Positions 24,620 through 31,751 of a stretch of 64,000 bases of DNA are shown one piece after another; the stretch's first letter is position 1; each line of letters begins with the position of its first letter. Source of the stretch: Georgenia satyanarayanai. Lineage in GTDB: Bacteria; Actinomycetota; Actinomycetes; Actinomycetales; Actinomycetaceae. The stretch is taken from positions 62,001-126,000 of the forward strand of contig NZ_UETB01000008.1 in assembly GCF_900116375.1 (NCBI RefSeq). The letters run 5' to 3'. Position numbers and translations under genes: made by a program. The notes beneath the pieces are model-generated. The model made no database searches. It saw nothing but the letters and a program-made list of their open reading frames with translations, and was not told the DNA's origin.

Positions 24620-24991
24620 CTAGCGGCCCACGGGGCCGGCGGCCCGGTAGCTGTGGGCGTCAGCTCCGGCGGCCACGCCGGTGACGTGCTCCGCGTGCGA
24701 GAGGGATTCGGCGAGCAGGCGGTGGACGTGGGTGTCCGTGGCGGAGTAGTACACGAAGGTGCCCTCGCGCCGCGTCCTCACCAGGCCGGCGAGCCGCAGC
24801 TTCGCCAGGTGCTGGCTCACCGACGCCGGTGTCGCCCCGACGTTCTCGGCGAGGGTGTTGACGTTGGACTCGCCCTGGAAGAGGGCCCAGAGGATCTTCA
24901 CGCGCGTGGGGTCGGAGAGCATGCGGAAACGGTCCGCCGCGATCTGCGCGTGCTCGTCGTCTGGGACGGGACGTACCGGCTCGTCGTGCAC
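24620..24991 (-). CDS. ArsR/SmtB-family metal sensor (CzrA-like alpha5 site)
   Basis: The 123-residue winged-helix repressor has the recognition helix TPASVSQHLAKLRLAGLV and wing RREGTFVYYSA. The last helix carries Asp86, His88, His99 and His102, the exact D-x-H-x10-H-x2-H spacing of the alpha5 zinc/cobalt site of CzrA/SmtB. There is no alpha3N cysteine site. It is divergent from a CDF metal exporter with 56 bases between, so it very probably represses that gene until zinc or cobalt binds. GTG 24991 has a TAGGGT -10 box 6 bases upstream (leaderless). Confidence 0.93.
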   Translation of the reverse strand: MHDEPVRPVPDDEHAQIAADRFRMLSDPTRVKILWALFQGESNVNTLAENVGATPASVSQHLAKLRLAGLVRTRREGTFVYYSATDTHVHRLLAESLSHAEHVTGVAAGADAHSYRAAGPVGR

Positions 24992-24997
24992 GTCACC

Positions 24998-25003
24998 ACC
25001 CTA
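24998..25003 (-). promoter_or_regulatory. -10 box of arsR-like gene (leaderless)
   Basis: On the minus strand TAGGGT ends 6 bases before GTG 24991. Confidence 0.5.
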
Positions 25004-25015
25004 ACGCCGTGTCGT

Positions 25016-25037
25016 TATCTGCATAGATGAGCAGGTA
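25016..25037. promoter_or_regulatory. Probable ArsR/SmtB operator
   Basis: TATCTGC-8-GCAGGTA is an imperfect inverted repeat (6 of 7 positions) between the two divergent leaderless promoters. It overlaps the -10 region of the exporter gene (TAGTTT), where a bound repressor would block transcription. Confidence 0.55.
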
Positions 25038-25041
25038 GTTT
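25036..25041 (+). promoter_or_regulatory. -10 box of the CDF exporter gene (leaderless)
   Basis: TAGTTT lies 6 bases before ATG 25048, with an AT-rich spacer unusual for this genome. Confidence 0.55.
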
Positions 25042-25047
25042 GAAAAC

Positions 25048-26097
25048 ATGGACACATCACTGCAGCCAGGGGTCGACGACCCGCACGTCGGCCACGGCCA
25101 CGGCCACGGCCATGCTCACAGCGGGCCGTTGGCTCGCTTGCGCCACGCCCTGGTCCCGCACAGCCACGACCACTCCGAGGCCATCCGCACCGCCGAGGAG
25201 GCCAGCGCCGTCGGCATCCGCGCCTCGTGGGTGAGCCTGGCGGGCATGGGCGCCACCGCGGTGCTGCAGCTGCTCATCGTCTGGCTCAGCGGCTCGGTCG
25301 CGCTGCTCGCCGACACCCTCCACAACCTCGGCCACCTCGCGACGACCATCCCGCTCATCATCGCCTTCCGGCTGGGCCGGCGGCCCGCGACCCGGCGCTA
25401 CAGCCACGGCTTCCGCCGTGCCGAGGACCTCGTGGGGCTCCTCATCGGGCTGGTCGTCGCGCTGTCCGCGGTCCTCATCGTGTGGGAGTCGGTCCGCGCC
25501 CTCAGTGCCGAGCGCGACATGACGCACCTGGGTTGGGTGCTCGCGGCCGCCCTCGTCGGCGCGGCCGGGAACGAGGTCGTCGCGATCTACCGCATCCGTG
25601 CGGGCCGACGGATCGGCTCCGCGGCGCTGGTCGCCGAGGGGCAGCACGCCCGGACCGATGCGCTGACGTCCCTCGCCGTCGTCATCGGCGTCGTGGGAGC
25701 GTGGGTGGGCCTGCCGTGGGTGGACCCGGTCGTCGGTCTCGTCATCGCGGCCGTCATCGTGGCAGTGCTCGTCAGCTCCATGCGCACCGTCGTCCGCCGG
25801 CTCATGGACGGTGTCGAGCCCGACACCCTCGACCTCCTCGAGGTCGAGGCAGCCAGGGTGCCGGGGGTCGTCGCGGTGGACGCGGCGCGAGCGCGGTGGA
25901 CTGGCCACCGGCTCGAGGCCGACATCGAGATCATGGTGGGCAGCGACCTCACCCTCTCGCGCGGCATCGACGTCGCACGTGCGGTCGATGAGCAGCTGCG
26001 GACGCGAGTGCCCCACCTCGAGCGCGCGGCGGTCCGGATCGTGGCCGCGGTGCGGTCCGCCCAGGAGGAGGACACCGCCCCCGTCCCGCCGGGGTGA
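25048..26097 (+). CDS. Cation diffusion facilitator (zinc/cobalt-type efflux protein)
   Basis: The 349-residue protein has a His-rich N-terminus (HGHGHGHAH, residues 16-24, and HSHDH), six membrane helices and a C-terminal cytoplasmic ferredoxin-like domain. It exchanges cytoplasmic metal for protons. The transport site is visible: TM2 LLADTLHNLGH and TM5 H200-x3-D204. TM2 has His92-x3-His96 where the family normally has a carboxylate at the last position (H/D-x3-D), so the site may be altered. Asp89, one turn earlier, might substitute. It is controlled, by inference, by the divergent ArsR sensor. Confidence 0.93.
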   Translation: MDTSLQPGVDDPHVGHGHGHGHAHSGPLARLRHALVPHSHDHSEAIRTAEEASAVGIRASWVSLAGMGATAVLQLLIVWLSGSVALLADTLHNLGHLATTIPLIIAFRLGRRPATRRYSHGFRRAEDLVGLLIGLVVALSAVLIVWESVRALSAERDMTHLGWVLAAALVGAAGNEVVAIYRIRAGRRIGSAALVAEGQHARTDALTSLAVVIGVVGAWVGLPWVDPVVGLVIAAVIVAVLVSSMRTVVRRLMDGVEPDTLDLLEVEAARVPGVVAVDAARARWTGHRLEADIEIMVGSDLTLSRGIDVARAVDEQLRTRVPHLERAAVRIVAAVRSAQEEDTAPVPPG

Positions 26098-26125
26098 AGC
26101 GGCGGCCGCGACGGTGACCGCGCCC

Positions 26126-26131
26126 TACCCT
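26126..26131 (+). promoter_or_regulatory. -10 box of the HTH_42 gene (leaderless)
   Basis: TACCCT lies 6 bases before ATG 26138. Confidence 0.5.
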
Positions 26132-26137
26132 GCTGCC

Positions 26138-27238
26138 ATGTCGCTCACCTGGGCGCAGGCGCTCGCCTGGCGCCTGCGCCGACAGCTTCTCGATCCCGTC
26201 GGCGCCGGGACGGTGGACGACGTCGTCGGCCGGCTCGGCGCCGTCGTCGCGAAGGACCTGGGTGCCGCCGAGCTGAGCGTCCGCCTGCGCCTGCAGCACT
26301 CGCAACCCGGCGATCTCGTCGCGGCGCTGGCCGACGGGCGGCTCGTCAAGACCTACGCCTTCCGCGGCGCCACCCACCTCATGACCCCCGAGCAGGCCGC
26401 CGTCCACCTCGCGCTGCGCACGGCGAGCCGCATGTGGGAGCTGCCGAGCTGGCAGGAGTACTACGGGCTCGCGCCGGAGGACTGGCCCGCCCTGCGCGAC
26501 GTCGTGCGCGAGGCGCTCGCCGACGGACCGCTCACCCGCGCCGAGCTCGCCGACGCCGTCGCCGCCACCCCGGCCTTCGCGCAGCTCCACGCCTCGATCG
26601 CCCGGGGCAACGACACCCTCCTCAAACCGCTCGCCTGGCAGGGCGTGCTGTGCTTCGGACCCGAGCGCGGCGGCCGGGTCACCTTCGCGAGTCTCGAGGC
26701 GAACCCCCGCTGGCCGGGCCTGCCCGACCTGGAGGACGCCGGTCCCCGGGCCGTGCGCGCCTACCTGCGCAGCTACGGCCCGGCCACCCCCGAGCGTGTC
26801 CACTACTGGATCGGGGAGGGCCTGGGCGCCGGCCGCCGGCGGGTGCGTGACTGGCTCGCCGGGCTCGACGGCGTGACGACCGTGGACGTCGGGGGCGAGG
26901 GTGCCGCCGTCCTCGCCGAGGACCTCGAGGACCTGCGCGCGACGGCGCCCACGGACGCCGTCCGTCTCCTCCCGGGCCACGACCAGTGGGTCCTCGGCCC
27001 CGGCACCGCGGACGCGCACGTCGTCCCGTCGGCCCGCCGCCCCGCCGTCACCGGTGGCGCCAACCTCGTCCTCGCCGGCGGTGTCGTCACCGGGACGTGG
27101 ACGATCCGTTCCGACGACGTCACCGTCACCTGGCACGTGGACGCGGGTCCGCCGCCCACGCCACAGCTCCAGGACGAGGTCGCCCGCCTCGCCGAGCTCC
27201 TCCAGCGGCCGCTGCGGGCGATCGTCCAGCGTGCCTAG
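26138..27238 (+). CDS. Winged-helix HTH_42 (AlkZ/YcaQ superfamily) protein
   Basis: The 366-residue protein belongs to the DNA glycosylase AlkZ-like superfamily (tandem winged helices). Recognised segments are ALAWRLRRQLLDP at the start, LVKTYAFRGATHLMTPE, RAYLRSYGPATPERVHYWIG and the near C-terminal LLPGHDQWVLGP. AlkZ and YcaQ unhook DNA cross-links, but most actinobacterial members are uncharacterised, and I cannot assign the catalytic QxQ or QxD motif with confidence. The family is sound, the activity unproven. It is convergent with the thioredoxin gene, overlapping by 4 bases. Confidence 0.85.
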   Translation: MSLTWAQALAWRLRRQLLDPVGAGTVDDVVGRLGAVVAKDLGAAELSVRLRLQHSQPGDLVAALADGRLVKTYAFRGATHLMTPEQAAVHLALRTASRMWELPSWQEYYGLAPEDWPALRDVVREALADGPLTRAELADAVAATPAFAQLHASIARGNDTLLKPLAWQGVLCFGPERGGRVTFASLEANPRWPGLPDLEDAGPRAVRAYLRSYGPATPERVHYWIGEGLGAGRRRVRDWLAGLDGVTTVDVGGEGAAVLAEDLEDLRATAPTDAVRLLPGHDQWVLGPGTADAHVVPSARRPAVTGGANLVLAGGVVTGTWTIRSDDVTVTWHVDAGPPPTPQLQDEVARLAELLQRPLRAIVQRA

Positions 27239-27567
27239 GCGCCGGCGGGCGCGAGCCGGTCGATCAGCTCGCGCACGGCGGCCAGCCGCGGGACGCCCTC
27301 GTACCGCGTGACGACGGTGCCGTGGGCGTCGAGGACGACGACGGTCGGCGTCTGGGTGATCGCGAGGCGGGCGGCCAGATCGGTGTCGTGTGCCACGTCG
27401 ACGTCCACGTGCCGCACGCCGGGCGTCGTCTCCGCCACCCGGGCGAGCAGGCCGCGCGCCGCCCGGCACGGCGCGCAGAAGCCCGAGGAGATCTGGAGCA
27501 GGGTCGCCCGCTCACCGAGCGGGCCGGTGAGGCCGAGCGCGTCCGCGGTGAGAGGGGAGGAGGTCAC
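27235..27567 (-). CDS. Thioredoxin-fold protein
   Basis: The 110-residue thioredoxin-like protein has the redox pair Cys31-Ala-Pro-Cys34 in SSGFCAPCRAARG, a cis-Pro loop (TQTPTVVVLD) and a terminal helix. The sequence CAPC differs from CGPC of TrxA and resembles accessory thioredoxins. The frame is open further upstream, but GTG 27567 has TAGAAT 7 bases before it (leaderless). No signal peptide is seen, so it is probably cytoplasmic. Function is likely disulfide reduction of an unknown client. Confidence 0.88.
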   Translation of the reverse strand: MTSSPLTADALGLTGPLGERATLLQISSGFCAPCRAARGLLARVAETTPGVRHVDVDVAHDTDLAARLAITQTPTVVVLDAHGTVVTRYEGVPRLAAVRELIDRLAPAGA

Positions 27568-27574
27568 CTTCCCG

Positions 27575-27580
27575 ATTCTA
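27575..27580 (-). promoter_or_regulatory. -10 box of the thioredoxin gene (leaderless)
   Basis: TAGAAT on the minus strand, 7 bases before GTG 27567; it decides the start. Confidence 0.55.
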
Positions 27581-27659
27581 CGGAGCCTCCCACCGCCCCG
27601 CGCCGCGGCCCGGCGCCCCACGTAGTGTGGTCGAGCACCCGACAGCTGGAGGCCTCCCC

Positions 27660-29384
27660 GTGAGCCGACGTCCGACCCGCGCCGCGGCCCTCGCCGTGAG
27701 CGCGTGCCTGGTCCTTGCCGCCTGCTCCGGCGAGGACGGCCCCGACGACTCCGAGAGCCCCACCGCCGAGCCCAGCCCCGAGCGCGGGGAGGTCCAGCAG
27801 CCCGCCGGCACCGCCGTGGTCCTCACCGGCGCCGACGGGGAGCTCGCCCTGGCCGCGAGCCGCACCTTCTTCACCCAGGCACCCGTCGTCGTCCTCGCCG
27901 ACGACGCCGAGCCGGCCTCCCGTCTGCGCGCGAGCACCGCGGGCCTGGCGCTCGGGGCACCCGTCCTCCTCGACGACGACGCCGCCGCCCTCACCGAGGA
28001 GCTCGGCCGCCTGGAGGCGGGCTGGGTGCTCACCGTCGGTGACGCCACGGTGCCGCAGGACGTGGGCGACGCCGTCATCGTCCCCGCGCCGGCCGACGAC
28101 GCCGCGCTCGCCGAGGACCTCGGCCTGTCCGTCGGCGAGGCCGTGGAGGTGGCCGAGGGCGAGGAGGTGACCGCCGTCGTCGGGCTCGAGCGCGGGGAGC
28201 TCACCCCGCTCGCCGCCGCCACGGACGCGGCGGCGGACGACGCCGCCGAGCAGACGACGGACGGCGCGAGCGCGGAGGCGACGGACGACGCGAGCGCGGA
28301 GGCGACGACCGAGCCGGCGGACGAGGAGCTGCCGGCGACCGAGCTGCCCGAGCCCGTGACAGGAACCCTGGCCCTCACGACGGGGGCGCCTGCGGAGCTG
28401 CTCGCGACGGCGACGGCACGCGCTGCCGGGGCGGACGTCGCCGTCGTCCCCGGCGGTGACCCGCGGGCCACGAGCGAGTCGGTGTCCGCGCTGAGTGAGG
28501 CGGGCGCCGAGCACGTCGTCGGCCTCGGGGACGCCTTCGGTGACGACGAGACGCTCGCCTGGCGCGCGGCGACGGCGGCGAGCGGCGTGGAGCTGCCCGG
28601 CGGCGGCCAGCTCGTGTTCCCCGGGAAGCGCTACGTCGCGCTGTACGGCAGCCCCGTGACGCCGGCGCTCGGCGTGCTGGGCGAGCAGGGCACCGAGGCG
28701 ACGATCGCCCGCGCGGAGGAGCACGCCGAGCCGTACGAGGACCTCGTCGACGACACGGTGGTGCCGGCCCTGGAGATCATCGCGACGGTCGCCTCCTCCA
28801 GTGCCGGCGACGACGGCAACTACTCCAACGAGTGGCCCGTCGAGGACCTGCGTCCGCTCGTCGAGGCGGCGGGGGAGGCGGGCCAGTACGTCGTCCTGGA
28901 CCTCCAGCCCGGCCGCTCCTCCTTCCTCGAGCAGGCCCAGCTGTACGCCGAGCTCCTCGAGCTGCCCCACGTGGGCCTCGCGCTGGACCCGGAGTGGAAC
29001 CTGGGCCCCGACGAGCACCACATGGTGCGCATCGGCTCGGTGACCGCCGAGGAGGTCAACGAGGTGGTCGACTGGCTCGCCGACTTCACCCGGGAACGCA
29101 ACCTGCCGCAGAAGATGCTCGTCCTGCACCAGTTCCAGGTGCGGATGATCGAGACCGTGCCGGAGGTGGACCTGTCGCGCAGCGAGCTCGCCGTCCTCGT
29201 CCACGCCGACGGCCAGGGCGGCCAGGGCGCGAAGCAGGACACCTGGCGCACGCTCCACGAGTACGGCCCGGACATCCAGTGGTGGGGGTGGAAGAACTTC
29301 TACGACGAGGACGTCCCGATGCTCACCCCGGAGCAGACCATCTCCCAGGTCGACCCCGTCCCCCACTTCATCACCTACCAGTAG
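27660..29384 (+). CDS. Secreted lipoprotein with cell-wall-binding-repeat-2-like N-terminus and unassigned C-terminal domain
   Basis: The 574-residue protein starts at GTG 27660, 7 bases after GGAGG (27648-27652). The signal peptide AALAVSACLVLAAC ends in the lipobox LAAC, so Cys24 would be lipid-anchored. Residues ~45-270 alternate segments such as TGADGELALAASRTFF and ALGAPVLLDDDAAALTEEL that recall cell-wall-binding repeat 2. They are interrupted by an acidic Ala/Asp/Glu low-complexity stretch (about 180-230). Residues ~320-574 form a well-conserved-looking domain (YVVLDLQPGRSSFLEQAQLY, VGLALDPEWNLGP, WWGWKNFYDEDVP) with alternating strands suggestive of a TIM-barrel hydrolase. I do not recognise the family. 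Confidence 0.75.
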   Translation: MSRRPTRAAALAVSACLVLAACSGEDGPDDSESPTAEPSPERGEVQQPAGTAVVLTGADGELALAASRTFFTQAPVVVLADDAEPASRLRASTAGLALGAPVLLDDDAAALTEELGRLEAGWVLTVGDATVPQDVGDAVIVPAPADDAALAEDLGLSVGEAVEVAEGEEVTAVVGLERGELTPLAAATDAAADDAAEQTTDGASAEATDDASAEATTEPADEELPATELPEPVTGTLALTTGAPAELLATATARAAGADVAVVPGGDPRATSESVSALSEAGAEHVVGLGDAFGDDETLAWRAATAASGVELPGGGQLVFPGKRYVALYGSPVTPALGVLGEQGTEATIARAEEHAEPYEDLVDDTVVPALEIIATVASSSAGDDGNYSNEWPVEDLRPLVEAAGEAGQYVVLDLQPGRSSFLEQAQLYAELLELPHVGLALDPEWNLGPDEHHMVRIGSVTAEEVNEVVDWLADFTRERNLPQKMLVLHQFQVRMIETVPEVDLSRSELAVLVHADGQGGQGAKQDTWRTLHEYGPDIQWWGWKNFYDEDVPMLTPEQTISQVDPVPHFITYQ

Positions 29385-29385
29385 G

Positions 29386-30138
29386 TCAGGACACCACCCA
29401 CGGCAGGACCGACAGGACGACGTAGGAGGCCGGGACCATGACGGCCGGCATCAACGTCACCAGGGACCGGCGACGTGGTGCGGGAGCCTCGGGAGCCGGA
29501 CTGAGCGGCGAGGTGACGAGGTCCTCGTCCCCGTCCTTCGTCAGCTCGCGGTACTCGACCACCGCCAGGGCGACGACGACGACGAACAGCCCGACCGCGG
29601 GCGCGGCAGGGGGCAGCGCGAGAAGGGCCGGCAGGTCGAGCCGTCCCGCCAGGGCGGCGCCGCCGCCGAGCAGCATCTCGACCGCGATGAGGGGCATGCC
29701 CACCGCCCAGGGGTGGGTGATGATGTGGCGCAGGAGGGCCGGGATCGCGAGCAGCACCCCGATGAACAGCACCGTCGCGCCCACCTGGACGATGTTGTAG
29801 GACAGGTCCTCGCCGCGTGCCCACGCGAAGGCGGCCGACGTGCCGACGAGGAGCGCGAGCACCTGCACGCCGGAGACGACGGCCACTCGCCGGACGCCGG
29901 CGGCCTGGGCGGGTGACCGGTCCACGTCCAGGCTGCGCGCATAGCCGACCGGGTCGCCGAACGCCTGCGCGGGGCTCTCGCCGGTGTCGGTGCAGTGCGC
30001 CTCGACCTCGGCGAGCCGGTCGCCGATCACCGGGCCGGGCACGTCGAGCAGGCGCAGCTCGACGACGAAGTCGTCGCACCACTGCTGGTGCTCCTTGACG
30101 AAGGGCCGGTGCCAGACCTCGTTCGTGGTGCTTTCCAT
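29386..30138 (-). CDS. HAAS-domain membrane protein partnered with PadR
   Basis: The 250-residue protein starts at ATG 30138 after GGAG. The first ~85 residues are a soluble helical HAAS-like domain (DFVVELRLLDVPGPVIGDRLAEVEAHCTDTGE...AFGDPVGYARSL). It is followed by several membrane helices (about residues 90-250) including VQVLALLVGTSAAFAWA and VGATVLFIGVLLAIPALL. This pairing with an upstream PadR regulator, here 17 bases away and on the same strand, is common in Gram-positive bacteria. The membrane part is thought to sense or respond to envelope conditions, but function is not established. A PadR site upstream would regulate both. Confidence 0.8.
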   Translation of the reverse strand: MESTTNEVWHRPFVKEHQQWCDDFVVELRLLDVPGPVIGDRLAEVEAHCTDTGESPAQAFGDPVGYARSLDVDRSPAQAAGVRRVAVVSGVQVLALLVGTSAAFAWARGEDLSYNIVQVGATVLFIGVLLAIPALLRHIITHPWAVGMPLIAVEMLLGGGAALAGRLDLPALLALPPAAPAVGLFVVVVALAVVEYRELTKDGDEDLVTSPLSPAPEAPAPRRRSLVTLMPAVMVPASYVVLSVLPWVVS

Positions 30139-30155
30139 GGTGTCTCCTTGAGGTG

Positions 30156-30503
30156 TCACCGGCTCGCGGCCGGGGTGGGGGACAGGTGGGACTCGACGGT
30201 GGCGGCGAAGGTGCGCCACTGGGTGGTGCCCTGCTCCAGGGCCGCGCGCCCGGCGTCGGTGAGGGCGAAGTACTTCCGGCCGGGACCGCCGTCGCCCGCT
30301 CGCCACTCGACGGTGACGAGCGCGTTCTTCTCCAGCCGGCCCAGCAGGGGGTAGAGCGTGCCGCCCTTGATGTCGCCGAAGCCCGCCTCGGCGAGCTCGG
30401 CGGCGATGGCGTAGCCGTAGGTGGGGCCGCCGGCGAGGGTGCGGAGCACGCAGAGCTCGAGGACTCCGCGGAGCCACTCGCTGCGGTGGGGTGTCACGCT
30501 CAT
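30156..30503 (-). CDS. PadR-family transcriptional regulator
   Basis: The 115-residue PadR-s1 type winged helix contains LELCVLRTLAGGPTYGYAIAAELAEAGF, GTLYPLLGRLEKNALVTVEWR and the wing GPGRKYFALTDAGRAAL. It has no C-terminal effector extension beyond a short dimer helix. It is the first gene of a two-gene operon with the HAAS protein. The upstream IR (30519-30543) is the probable operator. The start ATG 30503 has a CACGAT hexamer 6 bases upstream, a weak leaderless -10. Confidence 0.93.
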   Translation of the reverse strand: MSVTPHRSEWLRGVLELCVLRTLAGGPTYGYAIAAELAEAGFGDIKGGTLYPLLGRLEKNALVTVEWRAGDGGPGRKYFALTDAGRAALEQGTTQWRTFAATVESHLSPTPAASR

Positions 30504-30518
30504 GAGTAGATCGTGGCA

Positions 30519-30543
30519 CTAACTAGTCAGGTTGTCTAGGTAG
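30519..30543. promoter_or_regulatory. Probable PadR operator
   Basis: CTAACTAGTC-5-GTCTAGGTAG is an inverted repeat with 8 of 10 arm positions matching, in an AT-richer patch just upstream of the padR start. Both arms contain CTAG. Confidence 0.6.
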
Positions 30544-30593
30544 ACCCTCTGAGTAGTAGGACGGCGGCAGGCGAGCGGGCGCCCGCCGCGTGC

Positions 30594-31625
30594 TCAGGCC
30601 AGGGGCGTGTGGGCGGGGTCCACACGCTCGCCCTCGGGCACCGGCCCGGGCGGCGTGCCGTCACCGAAGGGCCGTCCGCCGAGCTCCTCGCGGCCGTGCG
30701 GGGTGAGCCAGCCGGACAGGTCCGGGCCGACCGGCACGATCTGGGTCGGGTTGAGGTCGGTGTGGACGACGTAGTAGTGCTGCTTGATCTGGACGAAGTC
30801 GATCGTGTCGCCGAAGCCGGGTGTCTGGAAGAGGTCGCGGGCGTAGCCCCACAGCGCCGGCATCTCGCTCAGCGTGGTGCGGTTGCACTTGAAGTGCCCG
30901 TGGTAGACCGGGTCGAAGCGCACGAGCGTGGTGAACAGGCGCACGTCCGCCTCGGTGATCGTGTCGCCCACGAGGTACCGCTGACCGGTGAGCCGCTCCT
31001 CGAGCCAGTCCAGGGCGGTCCACAGCCGGTCGTACGCCTTCTCGTAGGCCTTCTGGGAGCCGGCGAACCCGCAGCGGTACACCCCGTTGTTGACCTCGGT
31101 GAAGACGCGCGTGTTGACGGCGTCGATCTCCTCGCGCAGGTGCTCGGGGTAAAGGTCCGGGGCACCCTCGCGGTGGTGCTCGCGCCACTCCGAGGACAGG
31201 TCGAGGGTGATCTGGGCGTAGTCGTTGGTCACCACCTGCCCGGTGGGCACGTCGACGAGCGCCGGGACGGTGATCCCGCGGGGGTAGTCGGGGAACCGGG
31301 CGAAGTAGGCCTCCTGCAGCCGCTCGATGCCGAGCACCGGGTCCCTACCGCCGGGGTCCAGGTCGAAGGTCCACGAGCGGGCGTCGTGCGTCGGTCCGGG
31401 CAGACCGAGCGAGATCGCGCCCTCCAGCCCGAGCAGGCGGCGCACGATGATCGTCCGGTTCGCCCACGGGCACGCCCGCGCGGCGACGAGCCGGTAGCGC
31501 CCGGCCTCGACCGGGTAGCCGTCCACGCCGTCGCGGGTGATGCGCGTGGTGATGTAGTTCGTGTCCCGCGTGAACTCCTGCCCGGAGGTCACGTAGCTGC
31601 CGGCGGTCGAGTGCGCGTCGTCCAT
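30594..31625 (-). CDS. YqjG/ECM4-type glutathionyl-hydroquinone reductase family protein
   Basis: The 343-residue GST-fold protein of the Xi class has the catalytic Cys in RACPWANR (about residue 52), the family's CPWA motif, and the conserved C-terminal segment IKQHYYVVHTDLNPTQIVPVGPDLSGW. Xi-class enzymes reduce S-glutathionyl hydroquinones. Actinobacteria usually use mycothiol rather than glutathione, so the true thiol partner may differ. A glutamate-cysteine ligase family protein at 52577-54055 keeps a glutathione-like thiol possible. The ATG has TACGGT 7 bases upstream (leaderless). Confidence 0.9.
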   Translation of the reverse strand: MDDAHSTAGSYVTSGQEFTRDTNYITTRITRDGVDGYPVEAGRYRLVAARACPWANRTIIVRRLLGLEGAISLGLPGPTHDARSWTFDLDPGGRDPVLGIERLQEAYFARFPDYPRGITVPALVDVPTGQVVTNDYAQITLDLSSEWREHHREGAPDLYPEHLREEIDAVNTRVFTEVNNGVYRCGFAGSQKAYEKAYDRLWTALDWLEERLTGQRYLVGDTITEADVRLFTTLVRFDPVYHGHFKCNRTTLSEMPALWGYARDLFQTPGFGDTIDFVQIKQHYYVVHTDLNPTQIVPVGPDLSGWLTPHGREELGGRPFGDGTPPGPVPEGERVDPAHTPLA

Positions 31626-31632
31626 GCCCTCG

Positions 31633-31638
31633 ACCGTA
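31633..31638 (-). promoter_or_regulatory. -10 box of the YqjG-type gene (leaderless)
   Basis: TACGGT on the minus strand, 7 bases before ATG 31625. Confidence 0.45.
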
Positions 31639-31671
31639 TCCCCGTCCGCGACGGGCCGCCCTCTCCGCTCA

Positions 31672-31717
31672 GGCGTCGCCCCTTCCGTCGCCCTGGGAGG
31701 AGTGGAAGGGACGACGC
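31672..31717. repeat. Inverted repeat E (15-base arms)
   Basis: GGCGTCGCCCCTTCC faces GGAAGGGACGACGC across a 17-base loop; all but one paired position complement. It lies 34 bases downstream of the amidohydrolase stop, so it could terminate that gene. Confidence 0.5.
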
Positions 31718-31751
31718 GTCGTCGCGGCGGGCCGCCGGCCCGGGCGCGTCC

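Noticed and set aside
27564-29366. A 600-residue minus-strand frame opposite the lipoprotein gene
   Set aside because: It shows no domain or start signal; the plus-strand gene has a signal peptide, lipobox and ribosome site.
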